Source: Euonymus europaeus (taxonomy: Eukaryota > Streptophyta > Magnoliopsida > Celastrales > Celastraceae). From it: a DNA stretch of 64,000 nt. The notes below the pieces were generated by a model. It ran no database searches and had not been told where the DNA came from. It was given only the letters and a program-made list of their open reading frames with translations. The DNA is taken from NCBI GenBank assembly GCA_963580455.1, contig OY756966.1, positions 24,183,001 to 24,247,000 on the forward strand. Reading direction: 5' to 3'. A program made the position numbers and the translations under genes. Of the stretch, positions 34,901 through 45,731 are shown in pieces; position 1 is the first letter of the stretch; every line of letters starts with the position of its first letter.

Positions 34901-37167
34901 ACCTAGGGTTGGTCTATTTGCATTAATAATTTCTTGAAGATTAGGAATGTACGCCCTTTTTGATCTATGAGTAGCTCTGTGGGTAAGTAAAGGCGTATAT
35001 TAGTCGGTTACCTTTTTTGGTGATGTCATGTTTGAACCTCCTTGTCATCCTCCATCCTGCTTCCTCTTTTCTTTTGGTTTTTATTTACAGTGCTTCAAAT
35101 TAGCCCAAGGTTGATTTATATCTTTAAAGTATCGTTGGAAGTGTTCTGAGAGGCAAATATAGGCAGAGTTACACAGTTGTCTATTTGGTGAAGGAAAATG
35201 AGTAGTTCTGTATGTAGAGATATATGTTTTTGATGTGGAAAACCCACGCAGGTAGTTTAATGGTTGGCTCCAGGTTTTGCTCCATGTAGGATTTTGTTTG
35301 AGTCCAAGGTTACATTACATCTTTTGATTAATTAATCTTTGGTATTCACTAATTATTTGGTAACTGATGACTGTTTTGTGTTGCCTGCAGTTTTTTGGAC
35401 CTTCCAAATCTATCAGCATCGATATATAGTGTGGAGCTTTGCGATAGATTGCGCAAATTCCTTGTCTCATGCAATCCTTTAGGCCCCTCACCTCCTGTTG
35501 TAGAGCTTGTGATTGCAACAGCAGACTTTCAAAGGAATCTTGTTTTTTGCTGGAATATCAAGTAATTAGTTTGTCTGTATCTGAATAAATATCAATGATA
35601 TTTGTATTCTCTGTTACTGTATGCTATCTCTACTCATATTATATTATAATTCAGTCCCATTAAATCTGGAGTTGATGCAAAGGAGCTGTTTCACTTGTAC
35701 ATAACACGCTGGGTTCAAGACAAGCGTGCTACTTTGCTTGAGTCGTGCAAACTTGATAAGGTAAAAGATTTAAGAATCATTTTATTATTTACTCAACTTA
35801 TGGAGTATGAGGTTTCCTTCTTTTCACGCTCAACTTGTATAATTATTTTTTTATAATTTGCTTTTATTAATAAAATAATCATTTAACCTCTTATATGGTT
35901 TAATGGAATTATTACTACATAAGGTACTGCTTTCCTGATTAGAATATTAGCTTAGATGATATCTTGGCACATTACCTCTCTGAAATCTATAAATTGGATC
36001 ATGGTCTCTTTTTCATTCCAGTAAAGTAAAAAGAGTGGCATGTTTTAAATTCACATCACACTATCACAGTCATGTGCCGACTATAGTTTACACTATGTTT
36101 GCATGATTGATAGAAAACAGAAAGCATATCAAGAAAGTCTGATCTTTTTTGTGATATCTCTTTTATTTTTATTTTTAAAATTTTTGCTTCAAATACCTAA
36201 GACGTTTTGCTGGAAATTGATTATTTAGGTGAAGTGGCCTGTCACAGAACAGCATTCGACAACTCCTTTTGTTGAGGAAATGTATGATCAACTAACTGAG
36301 ACTCTAAATGAATATGAGATCATCATTTGTCGATGGCCAGAATATGCTGTTGTCTTGGAACATGTAAGTTCAGATATGGTTATTATACTCTTACTCCTTC
36401 TCCTTCTTCTTCTTCTTCCTCTTATTATTATTATGGTGATAATGATGTGGTATCAGGCTGCACATATAAATTCCTTGATTGGGCCTTGGGTTGTGCTGAT
36501 CAGATCTGGCTTGCTTATAATAAAACAAAATTGAAAATTTATCTCGTTTATTTTTCCTTTTCTTGCTTCTGCCTTCGGTTGATGGGAGTGCAGAGTTAGA
36601 ATTTTTTTTCATGGTTCCTTCCTATTGAAGTTGTGCCCCATGTTCTCTTGCTATGTGCCTATGTGGCTGTTTGATAATTATATTCTTGTTCTATGAAAGG
36701 CTGTTGCAGATGTTGAAAGGGCAATTGTCGAAGCTCTTGACAGGCACTATGCTGATGTGCTATCACCGTTGAATCTTGCCCCAAAGATTCCTGGTCTTAA
36801 ATATGTCCAGAAGTTTGCAAAACGAACAGTTAATACTTATTTGGTCCCAGATGAGGTAATATTATGTTTCTAATCATGGCTTTTCAAAATTTTACTTATG
36901 TTTAGTTTATCACATCCACTTAAGAGTTTCTGTGTTTCAGTTAGGAATTCTCTTAAATTCCTTGAAAAGGTTGCTTGACGTGCTCCGGCCCAAGATAGAA
37001 GCTCAGTTAAAGTTGTGGAGTTCTTGCATCCCTGATGGAGGGAACACAGTCACTGGTGAATGTCTTAGTGAAATAACAGTGATGCTGAGAGCAAAATTCA
37101 GAAGTTATGTGCAAGCAGTTGTGGAAAAGCTTGCAGATAATGTGAGTATTTATCTTTTTACTTCTAT

Positions 37168-37213
<46 letters not shown>

Positions 37214-37964
37214 TGGGTAGTTTGTTTGTTGGATTAAAAAAAGTATGTGACATGAGTCGCATGATTATCTTAATGTTTTACATCTTGTTTTGCTATACAT
37301 CAAACCCCTTCCGTGTTCTCTCCTTTTCATTTTATTAGTTGGTTTCCTCGTGTTTCTTCAACTATTGTGCAGACGAAGATCCAGGGTGCGACAAAATTGA
37401 AAAAAATTATTGAAGACTTTAAGGAAAATGTGTTGGAATCTGATGTGAGAAGTAGAATGCAGCCCTTGAGGGAACTGCTGATCCAGACAATAAATCAGCT
37501 TCATACAGTTTTTGAGCCACATTTATTCACAGCAGTCTGCCGAGGCTTCTGGGACCGGATGGGGCAGGTAAACCTAACTTGGAACACTTTTTTCCCATTG
37601 CACTGAATCAAGGGTTTTATCTAATCTTGTTTCACACTTCTAACTTTTGTTCTTCTCAGGAAATGCTGAAATTTTTGGAGAATAGAAGAGAGAACAAGTT
37701 ATCGTATAAAGGCTCACGGATCACTCTTTCAGTAAGTCCGATTCTACGCACTTCGATTTGATTGCTATTCTTTCTAGCCAAGCATGCTGAACTACTTTGC
37801 TTTCAAATTTGCAGATTTTGGACGACACATTCGCATCCCAGATGCAGCAGTTGCTTGGAAATGCATTGCAAGACAAAGACCTCGAGCCTCCAAGGTCGAT
37901 CATGGAAGCACGCTCCATGCTATGCAAAGATGCTAATTACAAGGAAAGCAACTACTATTACTAG
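28998..37964 (+). CDS. Large plant MUN/C2-like protein of the At4g24610/At5g65440 family
   Basis: Twenty-two exons: 28998-29027, 29149-29757, 30208-30464, 30546-30605, 30719-30856, 31325-31443, 31537-31842, 32455-32542, 32643-32748, 32837-32950, 33106-33269, 33379-33499, 34210-34434, 34536-34723, 35391-35561, 35655-35760, 36229-36363, 36700-36855, 36941-37141, 37373-37567, 37660-37731, 37815-37964. They give 1,236 residues with no stop. The first third is Ser/Asp-rich and likely disordered (SGSDMDTSSDSEDEVYGG near 80). Around 540-605 is a C2-like stretch (DDLIIEVQDLKGQCYGRVLA .. RWWPIYHEPEHELVGRIQLY). The rest is helical and resembles Munc13/MUN homology regions. Relatives are, from memory, labelled 'pesticidal crystal cry8Ba' in some databases; nothing here resembles a toxin. 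Function is unproven; a role in vesicle tethering is inference. The exon 3/4 intron (81 bp, multiple of three) could be retained. Confidence 0.85.
34965..35060 (+). mobile_element. Possible tRNA-derived SINE head in an intron
   Basis: Within intron 14 of the MUN-like gene, GTAGCTCTGTGGGTAAG resembles a Pol III box A (TAGCTCAGTTGGTAAG-like). About 45 bp further, ATGTTTGAACCTCC resembles box B. Spacing suits a tRNA-derived SINE, but no tail or target duplication was identified. Confidence 0.3.
37171..37210. repeat. GA microsatellite
   Basis: An exact 40-bp GA run in intron 19 of the MUN-like gene, 29 bp after the exon 19 donor site. Confidence 0.95.
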
Positions 37965-40392
37965 AATTTTGTTTATTGTACATAAATTTAGAAGGGTCTT
38001 TAGAGGGTAATTGAAGGAGGGTTGTGTTGAAGAGCGAAATTGAGGAGATTGTTCCTTCAGCAATGCAGAGAGCATAGCACTGCGTGGTATATAGATCATT
38101 GAAATGTCGATTGTCGAGCTCCGTTCCATGATCTTAATGGTGATTATTTTTCTCTTCTTTTGCTCTGAGAATGTTTTTGATCATTGAAACACTAGAGCAC
38201 CATTATTTTGCTTGAAAGATGCAGATGTTTTGCATACAGCAATTGTTCTACGGAGAGCAGCGGCTGGGCCACGTCGCAGGGCCCACTAAACTAAATGTCT
38301 TAACCATGGTTTTAGAAGAAAAAAACCGAAATCGATCGAAATTAAATCAAAGATATACATTTTTCACTAAAATTAAAAATTAAAAATCGTCCATCGATAA
38401 CTTTTTCGATGATTCAATTAAAATATGTCAAAAATAGGTTAAAATTGATCGTTTACACCTTAATTTTTGGGCTTTATACTCCTGGCCCATTTGAATGATG
38501 CCAAGTCAGGCCTGCCCACATTATTATTTATTTAACTAAAAAATGTGGGTAACTAAATGCATCCCATCCCAAACACAGTCTAGTCACGAAAGCAATTGCT
38601 TTTTTCTAGAAATCGAACTAGGACTAGGACTAGGACTAGGACTAGGACTAGGACCACGCTTGAAGGCACTAAACAAAATATAATGCCGCACTGACAAGTC
38701 TTACAAATCTCGTTTGTTGTGTCTGAACCGACTGTGTGGAGGAAATTTCTTTAAATCAATCATAGAGAGAGTTGCCAACACAATCATTCCGACAAAGTCC
38801 ACAAGGAAAATTATTTGTAATGGACTATATATTTAAAAGCACTTGTTTATTTTCTAGGTAATTTGAAAGCCTTCCTTAAAATTAGGATAATATAAAAAAA
38901 AATCGATCCGAGACTACCCATATAACAAAGAAAGTTTTTTTTTGGAATAGTGAAACTATATGGTAACTTCTTATGTTGGAACAGTGCCCAAATCAGGTGT
39001 TTCAAGTTCTACATCGGTGAATTTGTGTGAGGATAACTTGTATATAGATTCAAGCCTCCCTTAACCTTGTAATCAAATTTTGGGACATAGTCCTGGGCTC
39101 GGTTACAGCCGGTCCACGTAGACATGTACGTGGAAGACCGATTGGACTTGGTCGCGGGTTAAGATTTTTGGGCCCAAATTTATAACATCTTATAAATGCC
39201 GGCCATTTTGACAGGCTCGAATTTGAGTCCGACCAACCAGTGGACACGCTAAGTCGGAGATTTCTCAGTGAAAACCCGATCATCTATGATGATTAAAATG
39301 CGCAAATGATGTATTTTTTGGGACCAGTACACATGCTTGCACCTTTGATCCGTCCATTATAATTGACTTTTTATTGGGACCCAAAAGAGAGGCGGAGGGG
39401 CGTTTGCACAAATATTAGCATTGGATTCTTGAACAAATGCTTGTGTACAGAGTACAGACCCCAACCCCAGGAAACAATTCCAAACGTACAAATGCCAACC
39501 CACAATCACATTCCTCTGTCTCCATTTCCAAAAGATCCTCCATTCTAAATGATATTATATATTTGTTTGTGCTTATTAAAATGGAAGTCTACATCATTAG
39601 TGCTATTAATAATTGACAAATTATTTTAAAGACAATAAACGTCTGATCGAAAAGTCAATTTTCACAAAAAAAAAATGGTCAATTCAGAATGTGAATGGCC
39701 ATTAGATTTTGGAAAAATAACTAAGATGCATTTGTTTTGTATTTCACACAGTTTAAAATTATGGATGCGTATAAATTATTTTGTCAATCAAACGACACAT
39801 TTTGTTGACAGCTTAAAAATATGGATTTCACAGGTTTAAACTGTGCAAAATGAAATGTTATCATCTCATAATTTTTTAGAGATTAAAGTTATGAAATTCA
39901 CAGTATTTTACAACCATATCACATAATTGTCCATCTTTAGCTTAAAAATTTTTAATCACTCTTTACTGTAATACATTTTTTTTTGATAATTTATACAATT
40001 TAAAATTATGAAATATAATTGTAAAAAAAATAATAAATAAAATTTTGATAGAAACGTTTCAGTCAAAAAAATCATCTGATAAATCATTTTCAAATCTCAA
40101 TATATAAATAATCTTTTTGGGATTTTAAGCAAATACGGATCACCTGGCTGCCTTTCTAAACAGGAAATGCATATTACATCATGGCATACTAAGAAAAAAG
40201 TTGACAAAAGCAACCAAAAGTTGCCCTCTGGAACTGTTTCTGCCAAAATGAAGAACCCAGACGACACTATTAACCTTGAATTCTACCTTCTTTTCTTGAT
40301 TTTCAAAGTTTATTCTAATGAAAAGATAAAATCCAAGGCATTTATTTAATCAATCAGAAAACTATGGAATTTGTTTTTCATCATCATCTGCA
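37965..40392. other. Intergenic region between the MUN-like gene and the dicarboxylate carrier
   Basis: Begins with the MUN-like 3' UTR and ends with the carrier 3' UTR. A GGACTA hexanucleotide repeat lies at 38,616-38,654. A 39,000-39,290 block looks like a decayed repeat with a USE-like and a TATA-like motif. The stretch 39,720-40,120 is AT-rich with repeated TTTAAAATTATGGA-like words. No supportable gene. Confidence 0.5.
38616..38654. repeat. GGACTA hexanucleotide microsatellite
   Basis: Six nearly perfect copies of a six-base unit (ACTAGG register). Confidence 0.92.
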
Positions 40393-41358
40393 TCAGAAGT
40401 CCTTGAGCAACTTTCTGACCTGCTCAAGCGTAACAAATAGAACAATGGTGAAGGGACCTTGCCGTGAAATCGTCGGAATAAACCCCTTATACAGTGCCAT
40501 GGGCCCCTCCGCCTTCACCGTTTTAATCGCACAATCCAGAGCCCCCGCGTACGGCGGAGCTTGACCTGCCTCCACCTTCATGTTCATCACCCTCGTCTTA
40601 ATCACATCCACTGGATTCGACGCGACAGACGCCACAAATCCCGCCGCGAAACTCGCTGTCACGTGCGTCCCTAACCCATCTTTCATGATACCTTTCTTCA
40701 GTATCGTCTCTTTAAACTGGTCGTACGAAGCGAGCTGTGACGCCGTCACGAGCATGGCGCGGTTTACCGTCAGGGACGACCCGCGCCACAAGGACGTGAT
40801 CCCCTCTTGCTTCGTCATTCGAGTGATCGCGTCGAACACGCTCTTGTAATTCCGTCGCTGCGCCGGTGGGAGCCGTCCGTCGGCCTGCATTCTGACCATC
40901 GCGACATCAGCTGGGTTCCCAACTGCGGCGCCGATTCCTCCGGCGACTAGCCCGGCAAAGATCTTTTTGGGGAGAGGCATGACTCGGGTTTCTGGGTCGG
41001 TCCATTTTTGCTTCATGATATCGTAAAGACCCATTCGGGTTGTGGAGTACAGAGTCTGACGTAACACGGTCGCGGAGATCCCCGAAAAAAGCGCAAGAGC
41101 ACCATCTTGTTGAATTATACGAGCGCCGACCGCTATTGGGCCCAAACGTGCTGGAGGAGGAGCCACGTGAATTGTCGTGGTGGCTTGAGCGCCACCGTTG
41201 GGGAAGGCAAGAGCGGGTCGTAGTCTCTGGGCAGCCGGGTTTGGAGCGTGGTTCTCGCCCTGGAGTTGCATTCGGACCTTGAGCAGGTCCAACGGGTGGG
41301 TACTGCACCCGGCAATGATGGAAGCTATGCCTCCTTCAACAAATCCCTTCAACCCCAT
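40393..41358 (-). CDS. DIC1/UCP5-like: Mitochondrial dicarboxylate carrier / uncoupling protein 5 type
   Basis: An inner mitochondrial membrane carrier of 321 residues; Arabidopsis DIC proteins exchange malate, oxaloacetate, succinate, phosphate and related ions. The gene has a single exon, as in the Arabidopsis DIC genes. The three carrier repeats each show the P-x-[DE]-x-x-[KR] signature or a variant: PLDLLKVR (22-29), PADVAMVR (149-156, where Met replaces the basic residue at the motif's sixth position) and PVDVIKTR (249-256). Other matches are QTLYSTTRMGLYD (101-113), GNPADVAMVRMQADGRLP and the C-terminal FIPTISRQGPFTIVLFVTLE. A 40-residue hydrophilic loop after helix 1 (about 35-75, rich in Ala/Pro) is the part that varies between family members. 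The ATG at 41,358 gives the canonical MGLKGFVEGG start. It could be orthologous to DIC1, DIC2 or DIC3; the start and helix regions favour DIC1/DIC2. Confidence 0.95.
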   Translation of the reverse strand: MGLKGFVEGGIASIIAGCSTHPLDLLKVRMQLQGENHAPNPAAQRLRPALAFPNGGAQATTTIHVAPPPARLGPIAVGARIIQQDGALALFSGISATVLRQTLYSTTRMGLYDIMKQKWTDPETRVMPLPKKIFAGLVAGGIGAAVGNPADVAMVRMQADGRLPPAQRRNYKSVFDAITRMTKQEGITSLWRGSSLTVNRAMLVTASQLASYDQFKETILKKGIMKDGLGTHVTASFAAGFVASVASNPVDVIKTRVMNMKVEAGQAPPYAGALDCAIKTVKAEGPMALYKGFIPTISRQGPFTIVLFVTLEQVRKLLKDF

Positions 41359-43106
41359 CTCAATTTTTGCAGAGAATCAAACAATTAATTGCTCAAAAGG
41401 CACAGAGATTGAATCTTTCTTCTGTTTACGGTAAGATCTGTGAAATCTAGAAAGAAAACAAATCAATGGGACTGAAAATTACAGGACCAATTGGAGCTTG
41501 GGTTCATCTCACTGGAAACCAGGAGATGGGAATGGAGGTCAAAAGCTATGGACCGAGAATGAGGTGCTTTAAGCCTTCGAGACATATGCTAAGAGACCCG
41601 GCTTTGTTTCGTGAACGCAGAAACTTTTTCTTGATTTGGGAGATGAAAGTGGGAAAGTGGATATTTATAGTTGTTTGTGGGAGAAGGCGAAAAGGAGGTG
41701 GGAATGAAATTGGGGCCCTGTCAAAGTTGGAAGGTTACAACATGTTTACGCGTTTCTGGGTCAATAATAAACGTTTAATTAGTTTTTATTTTTATTATTT
41801 TTTGTCTCTACTTAATTTGTTTAATTTCTCTTATTGTTGAGCCATTTATTTTGTTTCTATATTTGATATATTATTTGAAACAAACGAAATTAAATGAAGA
41901 ATTTTGAAGACAATTGGATGTAACATAAGTAAAATGGTTAATCGTATACGCGGTCACGTGAAGATTATTTGTGTTTCATTTTGATCGTCGAATAAATGGT
42001 AAAACATTTCAACTCAATTATCAAATTTTTGAAATCGTGTCAATTCCATCACTCAAATAGTTTTTGTCCAAGATGGACAGTCAGCTCGCTTATGTTATTT
42101 CTTGCAATGCATAATTCAGTTAATAATGAATTATGAGAAATCAATTATGAGAAATCAATTCTTGAAATCCTAGTAATGAATACCATCTATCAAGTTTTTT
42201 CGGACACTTCTCTTTGTCCTAGTTGAATTATTGATTGTTAATTTAAGTAAATATATATATATATATCATCATGTTAGATTTCAATTAAGAATGCACGCAT
42301 TGATATAAATTTCACACACTTGAGACAGAATCATACAACTTGAATCAAATACCATGATTTTATTGTGAATGTCATCGTCATATGCTTGTTAAAAATTAAT
42401 CATTTATCATTGTATGATGAATTGATTAATTGTTTAAAGGTAAATAGTGAGTCATATCTATTGTTTCGATCGATTTTCATCTGAAATTATGAATGCGAAC
42501 TGGATTATTGATTTGTACATAACAATGTTGAGAATGAAACATGATGTTGTTGATTTATCATTTCATTCGTGACCAGCTTGAGGACATGCTCACACCAAAC
42601 CATTGCCACGACCTTCGTTTCAACGGCTGAGAGACAAGTTCGGCCTCTCAAACCGTGGCCTATCTCGAGGTGTCATACTGGACGACAACATATTTGCATG
42701 TTTGAATTATAGTTGCTCGTCTTGTTTTCAATTTTTGAACATGATCTCTTTTGGTCGTTCGAATTTTGTATAGATTTCTCTTACGATTAGGACTCTTACG
42801 AGTCGTCCGTTAGTTTAGTAGTTTTATTTTAAATTCTATTGAGTTATATTTGATAAACAGCTTTTTAAATTACAATCTTTGTGAGACCAATCATTGCTTA
42901 CATATAATACTCTTAATTGGTTTGTGCATGTTTTTAATGTTGCTTATTAATTTTTACCAACAGTCAACTGTTTTTGATTTTTTTTAATTAATCGTATTCT
43001 TGTATTTTTTTTTTCTACATCTATTATTGGTCAGGATTTTAGAAAAAGTCAAAATCGGTGGCTTTAGCTCGACGCGGGCTCAAACCTCAAAGGTTTTGCT
43101 CTAATT

Positions 43107-43143
<37 letters not shown>

Positions 43144-43698
43144 AACGTCAAAAAAAGGCGAGGTTGAAGGTCCACTAGCTGCTAGAATGTGGATAAATTG
43201 TCTAAACAATAAATAAATGTGAGTTTGAAGGTTTACAAGAGGTTCTCCTCTAATATAGGTGCTTCGATGCTCAAGTCAGTTCGTACCTAAAAGTAAGAAA
43301 AGCTCGATTGTCTGGAGCTATCTGTAATAATTGTGAAAATTGTGCTTAGAAAGTTTCATAGAGAGTCTTATATAAGAGTGGTGTAGTCTAAACTTGAATA
43401 GGATTAAGACTTTTCATTCTCGCCATCTGCACCGTTGAATAGTTGTGCAGTATTGAGCAGCTCCTCAGTCCATCATACTTGTTGAGATGACACGTGTCTT
43501 AACGTTGTTGATGGCTCATTTTGGTAATATCATATAACTCAAGTCAAAATGCCCAACTTTAGTTATTACTTATTATTTATAATAAAAAATGATTCTAACG
43601 CAGCTTAATTAAAGGCCCAACTTTTGCCACATGGTCAAGTCTAGAATTCACTAGTACTGATTGAAATAGAAATACCACCAATCATTAACCTTTGCCTC
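41359..43698. other. Promoter of the carrier gene and gene-free AT-rich DNA
   Basis: The first 350 bp are likely 5' UTR and promoter of the carrier gene. Further right are a TA microsatellite at 43,110-43,141 and AT-rich sequence. The stretch 43,020-43,560 contains sentence-like unique sequence that could be an old LTR fragment, but I see no terminal TG..CA pair or target duplication. No gene is supported. Confidence 0.45.
43110..43141. repeat. AT microsatellite
   Basis: A run of AT dinucleotides of about 32 bp in gene-free DNA. Confidence 0.95.
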
Positions 43699-43706
43699 AA
43701 ATAAGT

Positions 43707-44250
43707 CAGGGGCCGCCCGACGAAGTCTGAGGCCTTAAACAAAAAAGATTTGAGTTGAGATATTTTAAATTTATTTTTCTTTTATTTATTTTTTTCTTTT
43801 TTCTTATCAATATTCATATTTTCTAGTTGCCATAATAAAACTAAAATTACAAATCAAGAGAGTAATAAAAATGGAGTCATAACAAAGAAAATTTAGAAAA
43901 GATGAATATCAACGGGGAGGAATATAACAAAGAAGAATAATGGCGGGTTTATAATTTTTTTGATTGAATTTTAAACAATTGAATATCAGAATATGAAAGA
44001 TTTATAGGGTTTGAAGTATGTTTATAGCCTAGGCTTTATAAGCTGTGAGTGACAACGGTACTCTGATATTGCATAACTGTATGTTTTAATTGTTATTTGG
44101 TAAAAAACACAAGAGGAGAGACGGGTTTTCAAATTTTTAAGAGACATCTATCAGGTATTACTCATGAGTATTAGACAATGTGTCCAATAACTAAACAAAT
44201 TGGGGACTCTAGACGGCGGCCTTGGCGGCCTAAGGCTTGAGCCGCCCATG
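43707..44250. mobile_element. Non-autonomous hAT-like element
   Basis: A 544-bp element. The left end reads CAGGGGCCGCCCGA, and the inverse of the right end reads CATGGGCGGCTCAA (10 of 14 identical). Both subterminal regions contain GGCCTTA/TAAGGCC-type words. The flanking 8-mers are AAATAAGT (43,699-43,706) and AAAGAAGT (44,251-44,258), identical at seven of eight positions, which fits a hAT target duplication with one later mutation. The interior is AT-rich with no transposase. Confidence 0.68.
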
Positions 44251-44258
44251 AAAGAAGT

Positions 44259-45305
44259 CCCGAGATATATACCTCAATGATTTACACATTTAATGACCCA
44301 ACGATTTTGATTTTGGGTCCCATTTCTATTATAGAAAAATTGATCACACATACTTATTCACATCATCAAAAATACATTTTCCAATACAATCTCATTAGTC
44401 AAGCGATCAATATTCATTTTCTCCATCTTTTCTCCACTAAAACTAATTATGAATCTCAACATTTTTACTCAAAAGTCAAGCCACATACTTATCCACATCA
44501 ACAAAAACACATATTTCAATAACAACTAATGTCCTCATTGGCAATTTACCATTGGCCGCCTCCCTCTAAGACTCGTATTTTAAAAAATATTAAACTCATT
44601 TAAACTCTATTTAAATTATCTAGAATTCTTTCTTTTTCCTTTTTCTTTCGGGGACTCGTATTTTTAAAAATGTTAAACTCATTTAAACTATCTAGAACCC
44701 TTATTTTCAGTTCGTCAAGGTCCCAAAGGCTCAAATACGCCACTACTTGCCTTGTTATTATTTATTATTGAAATTCTCAAATCAGTTAATGTGAACCGGA
44801 TTATTGATTTGTGCATAGACAATATTGTGAACAAATTCAAAACACCTTAATTGTGGGACAATCAAAGGCGACCTATAAGGCAAATAACTCTCCCTTTTCT
44901 TTTTACAGTGTGTTGGTAGTGACTAGCTCAGCTCAGTTCAAGCTGGCAGTTAATTGTCATCTTCTCACAACCCTTTTTTCCAGGAAAGTGTCGAATAGGG
45001 TGAAGAGGACTAATCACTTGATTAGTTATAAATTAATGTACGTTGACAATTCAAAGAGAGGCACCGTCTGTTAGAGGTTTCCAAATGATGTTATTGGACT
45101 TGAATTCCGACCCATTAGGAGTTGATAAACACATGAAGCCAATCTGCCCTTCCTGGTTAGTAGGGGTGGCAGGCAAAGGCGTGGATTTTTATATTCTGAT
45201 GACCGAGTCCAGGTCAAAACAGGTTCCATCTAGGGGAGGCGTCGGTCCCACCCAAATGACCGAAATATGAGTATATGATTGGTGCAAAGTTAAAATTGGA
45301 AAAGT
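44259..45305. other. Gene-free region with local duplications
   Basis: Two diverged local duplications: near 44,344-44,390 versus 44,479-44,526 (CACATACTTAT(T/C)CACATCA), and near 44,567-44,630 versus 44,651-44,700 (GACTCGTATTTT..AAACTCATTTAAACT). A motif GGATTATTGATTTGTGCATA near 44,798 also has a relative near 42,499. No gene is supported. Confidence 0.5.
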
Positions 45306-45313
45306 AAAAAAAA
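45306..45313 (-). terminator. Pol III terminator of tRNA-Ser
   Basis: Eight consecutive A on the plus strand, so eight T on the minus strand, starting 7 bp past the 3' end of the tRNA. This is the expected RNA polymerase III stop signal. Confidence 0.85.
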
Positions 45314-45319
45314 GGGGCT

Positions 45320-45400
45320 CGTCGCCTGAGAGATTCGAACTCTCGCGGGTAAACCCATGTACTTAGCAGGCACACGCCTTAACCACTCGGCCAAAGCGAC
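45320..45400 (-). tRNA. tRNA-Ser(GCU): tRNA-Ser (anticodon GCU)
   Basis: The 81-nt gene folds as a class II tRNA. The acceptor arms GTCGCTT and AGGCGAC pair with one G-T wobble. The D arm is GGCCGAGTGGTTAAGGC, the anticodon loop CTGCTAA (anticodon GCT at 45,365-45,367), followed by the long variable arm typical of serine tRNAs and a T arm with GTTCGAATC. CCA is not encoded, as is normal for a nuclear tRNA gene. Eight T follow on the same strand. Confidence 0.96.
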
Positions 45401-45731
45401 AGTTTGTTTCTGAGTGGTCTCTATGTGTTTAGATCGATAATGGCATATGGGTGGCCACCTGGAAATTTATTTAAATTGGGCCTAAGCCTGAGATCAAGAT
45501 TCGATAAGGCCCATTAATCTGATTGTGGAGCAGATGAATCGACTCTAGGGCTCTAGGCAGTAGACACTGACATGTAGCAATGGTCAATTTTCCTTGGGTT
45601 CATAAGGCCCATTATGATAATTTTCTATATTGGGCCTAAGCCCGAATTCTAGATCCAATAAGGCCCATTTATATATATTGTACTTAGTGTCGGATTGTAA
45701 AGCGGATAAAATCGATCTTTGGGCTCCAGAG
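45401..45731 (+). promoter_or_regulatory. Promoter of the IMPACT-family gene with duplicated GGCCCA modules
   Basis: Two related modules lie upstream of the ATG. Copy 1 (about 45,475-45,550) has ATTGGGCCTAAGCCTGAG, AAGGCCCATT and ends GGGCTC. Copy 2 (about 45,629-45,727) has ATTGGGCCTAAGCCCGAA, AAGGCCCATT and ends GGGCTC. A further AAGGCCCATTATGATAATT lies at 45,604. GGCCCA/TGGGCC boxes are site II-like plant elements. A TATATATATT stretch follows at 45,670-45,679. Confidence 0.55.

Noticed and set aside
28998..37964. Reading the 'pesticidal crystal protein' family name as a toxin
   Set aside because: The protein has MUN/C2-like features of plant vesicle-type proteins and no toxin domain; the name appears to be a database artefact.
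41466..41840. 124-codon plus-strand open frame beside the carrier gene
   Set aside because: Lies in the promoter/5' UTR of the minus-strand carrier gene; AT-rich C-terminal run with FYFYYFL-type composition, no domain.
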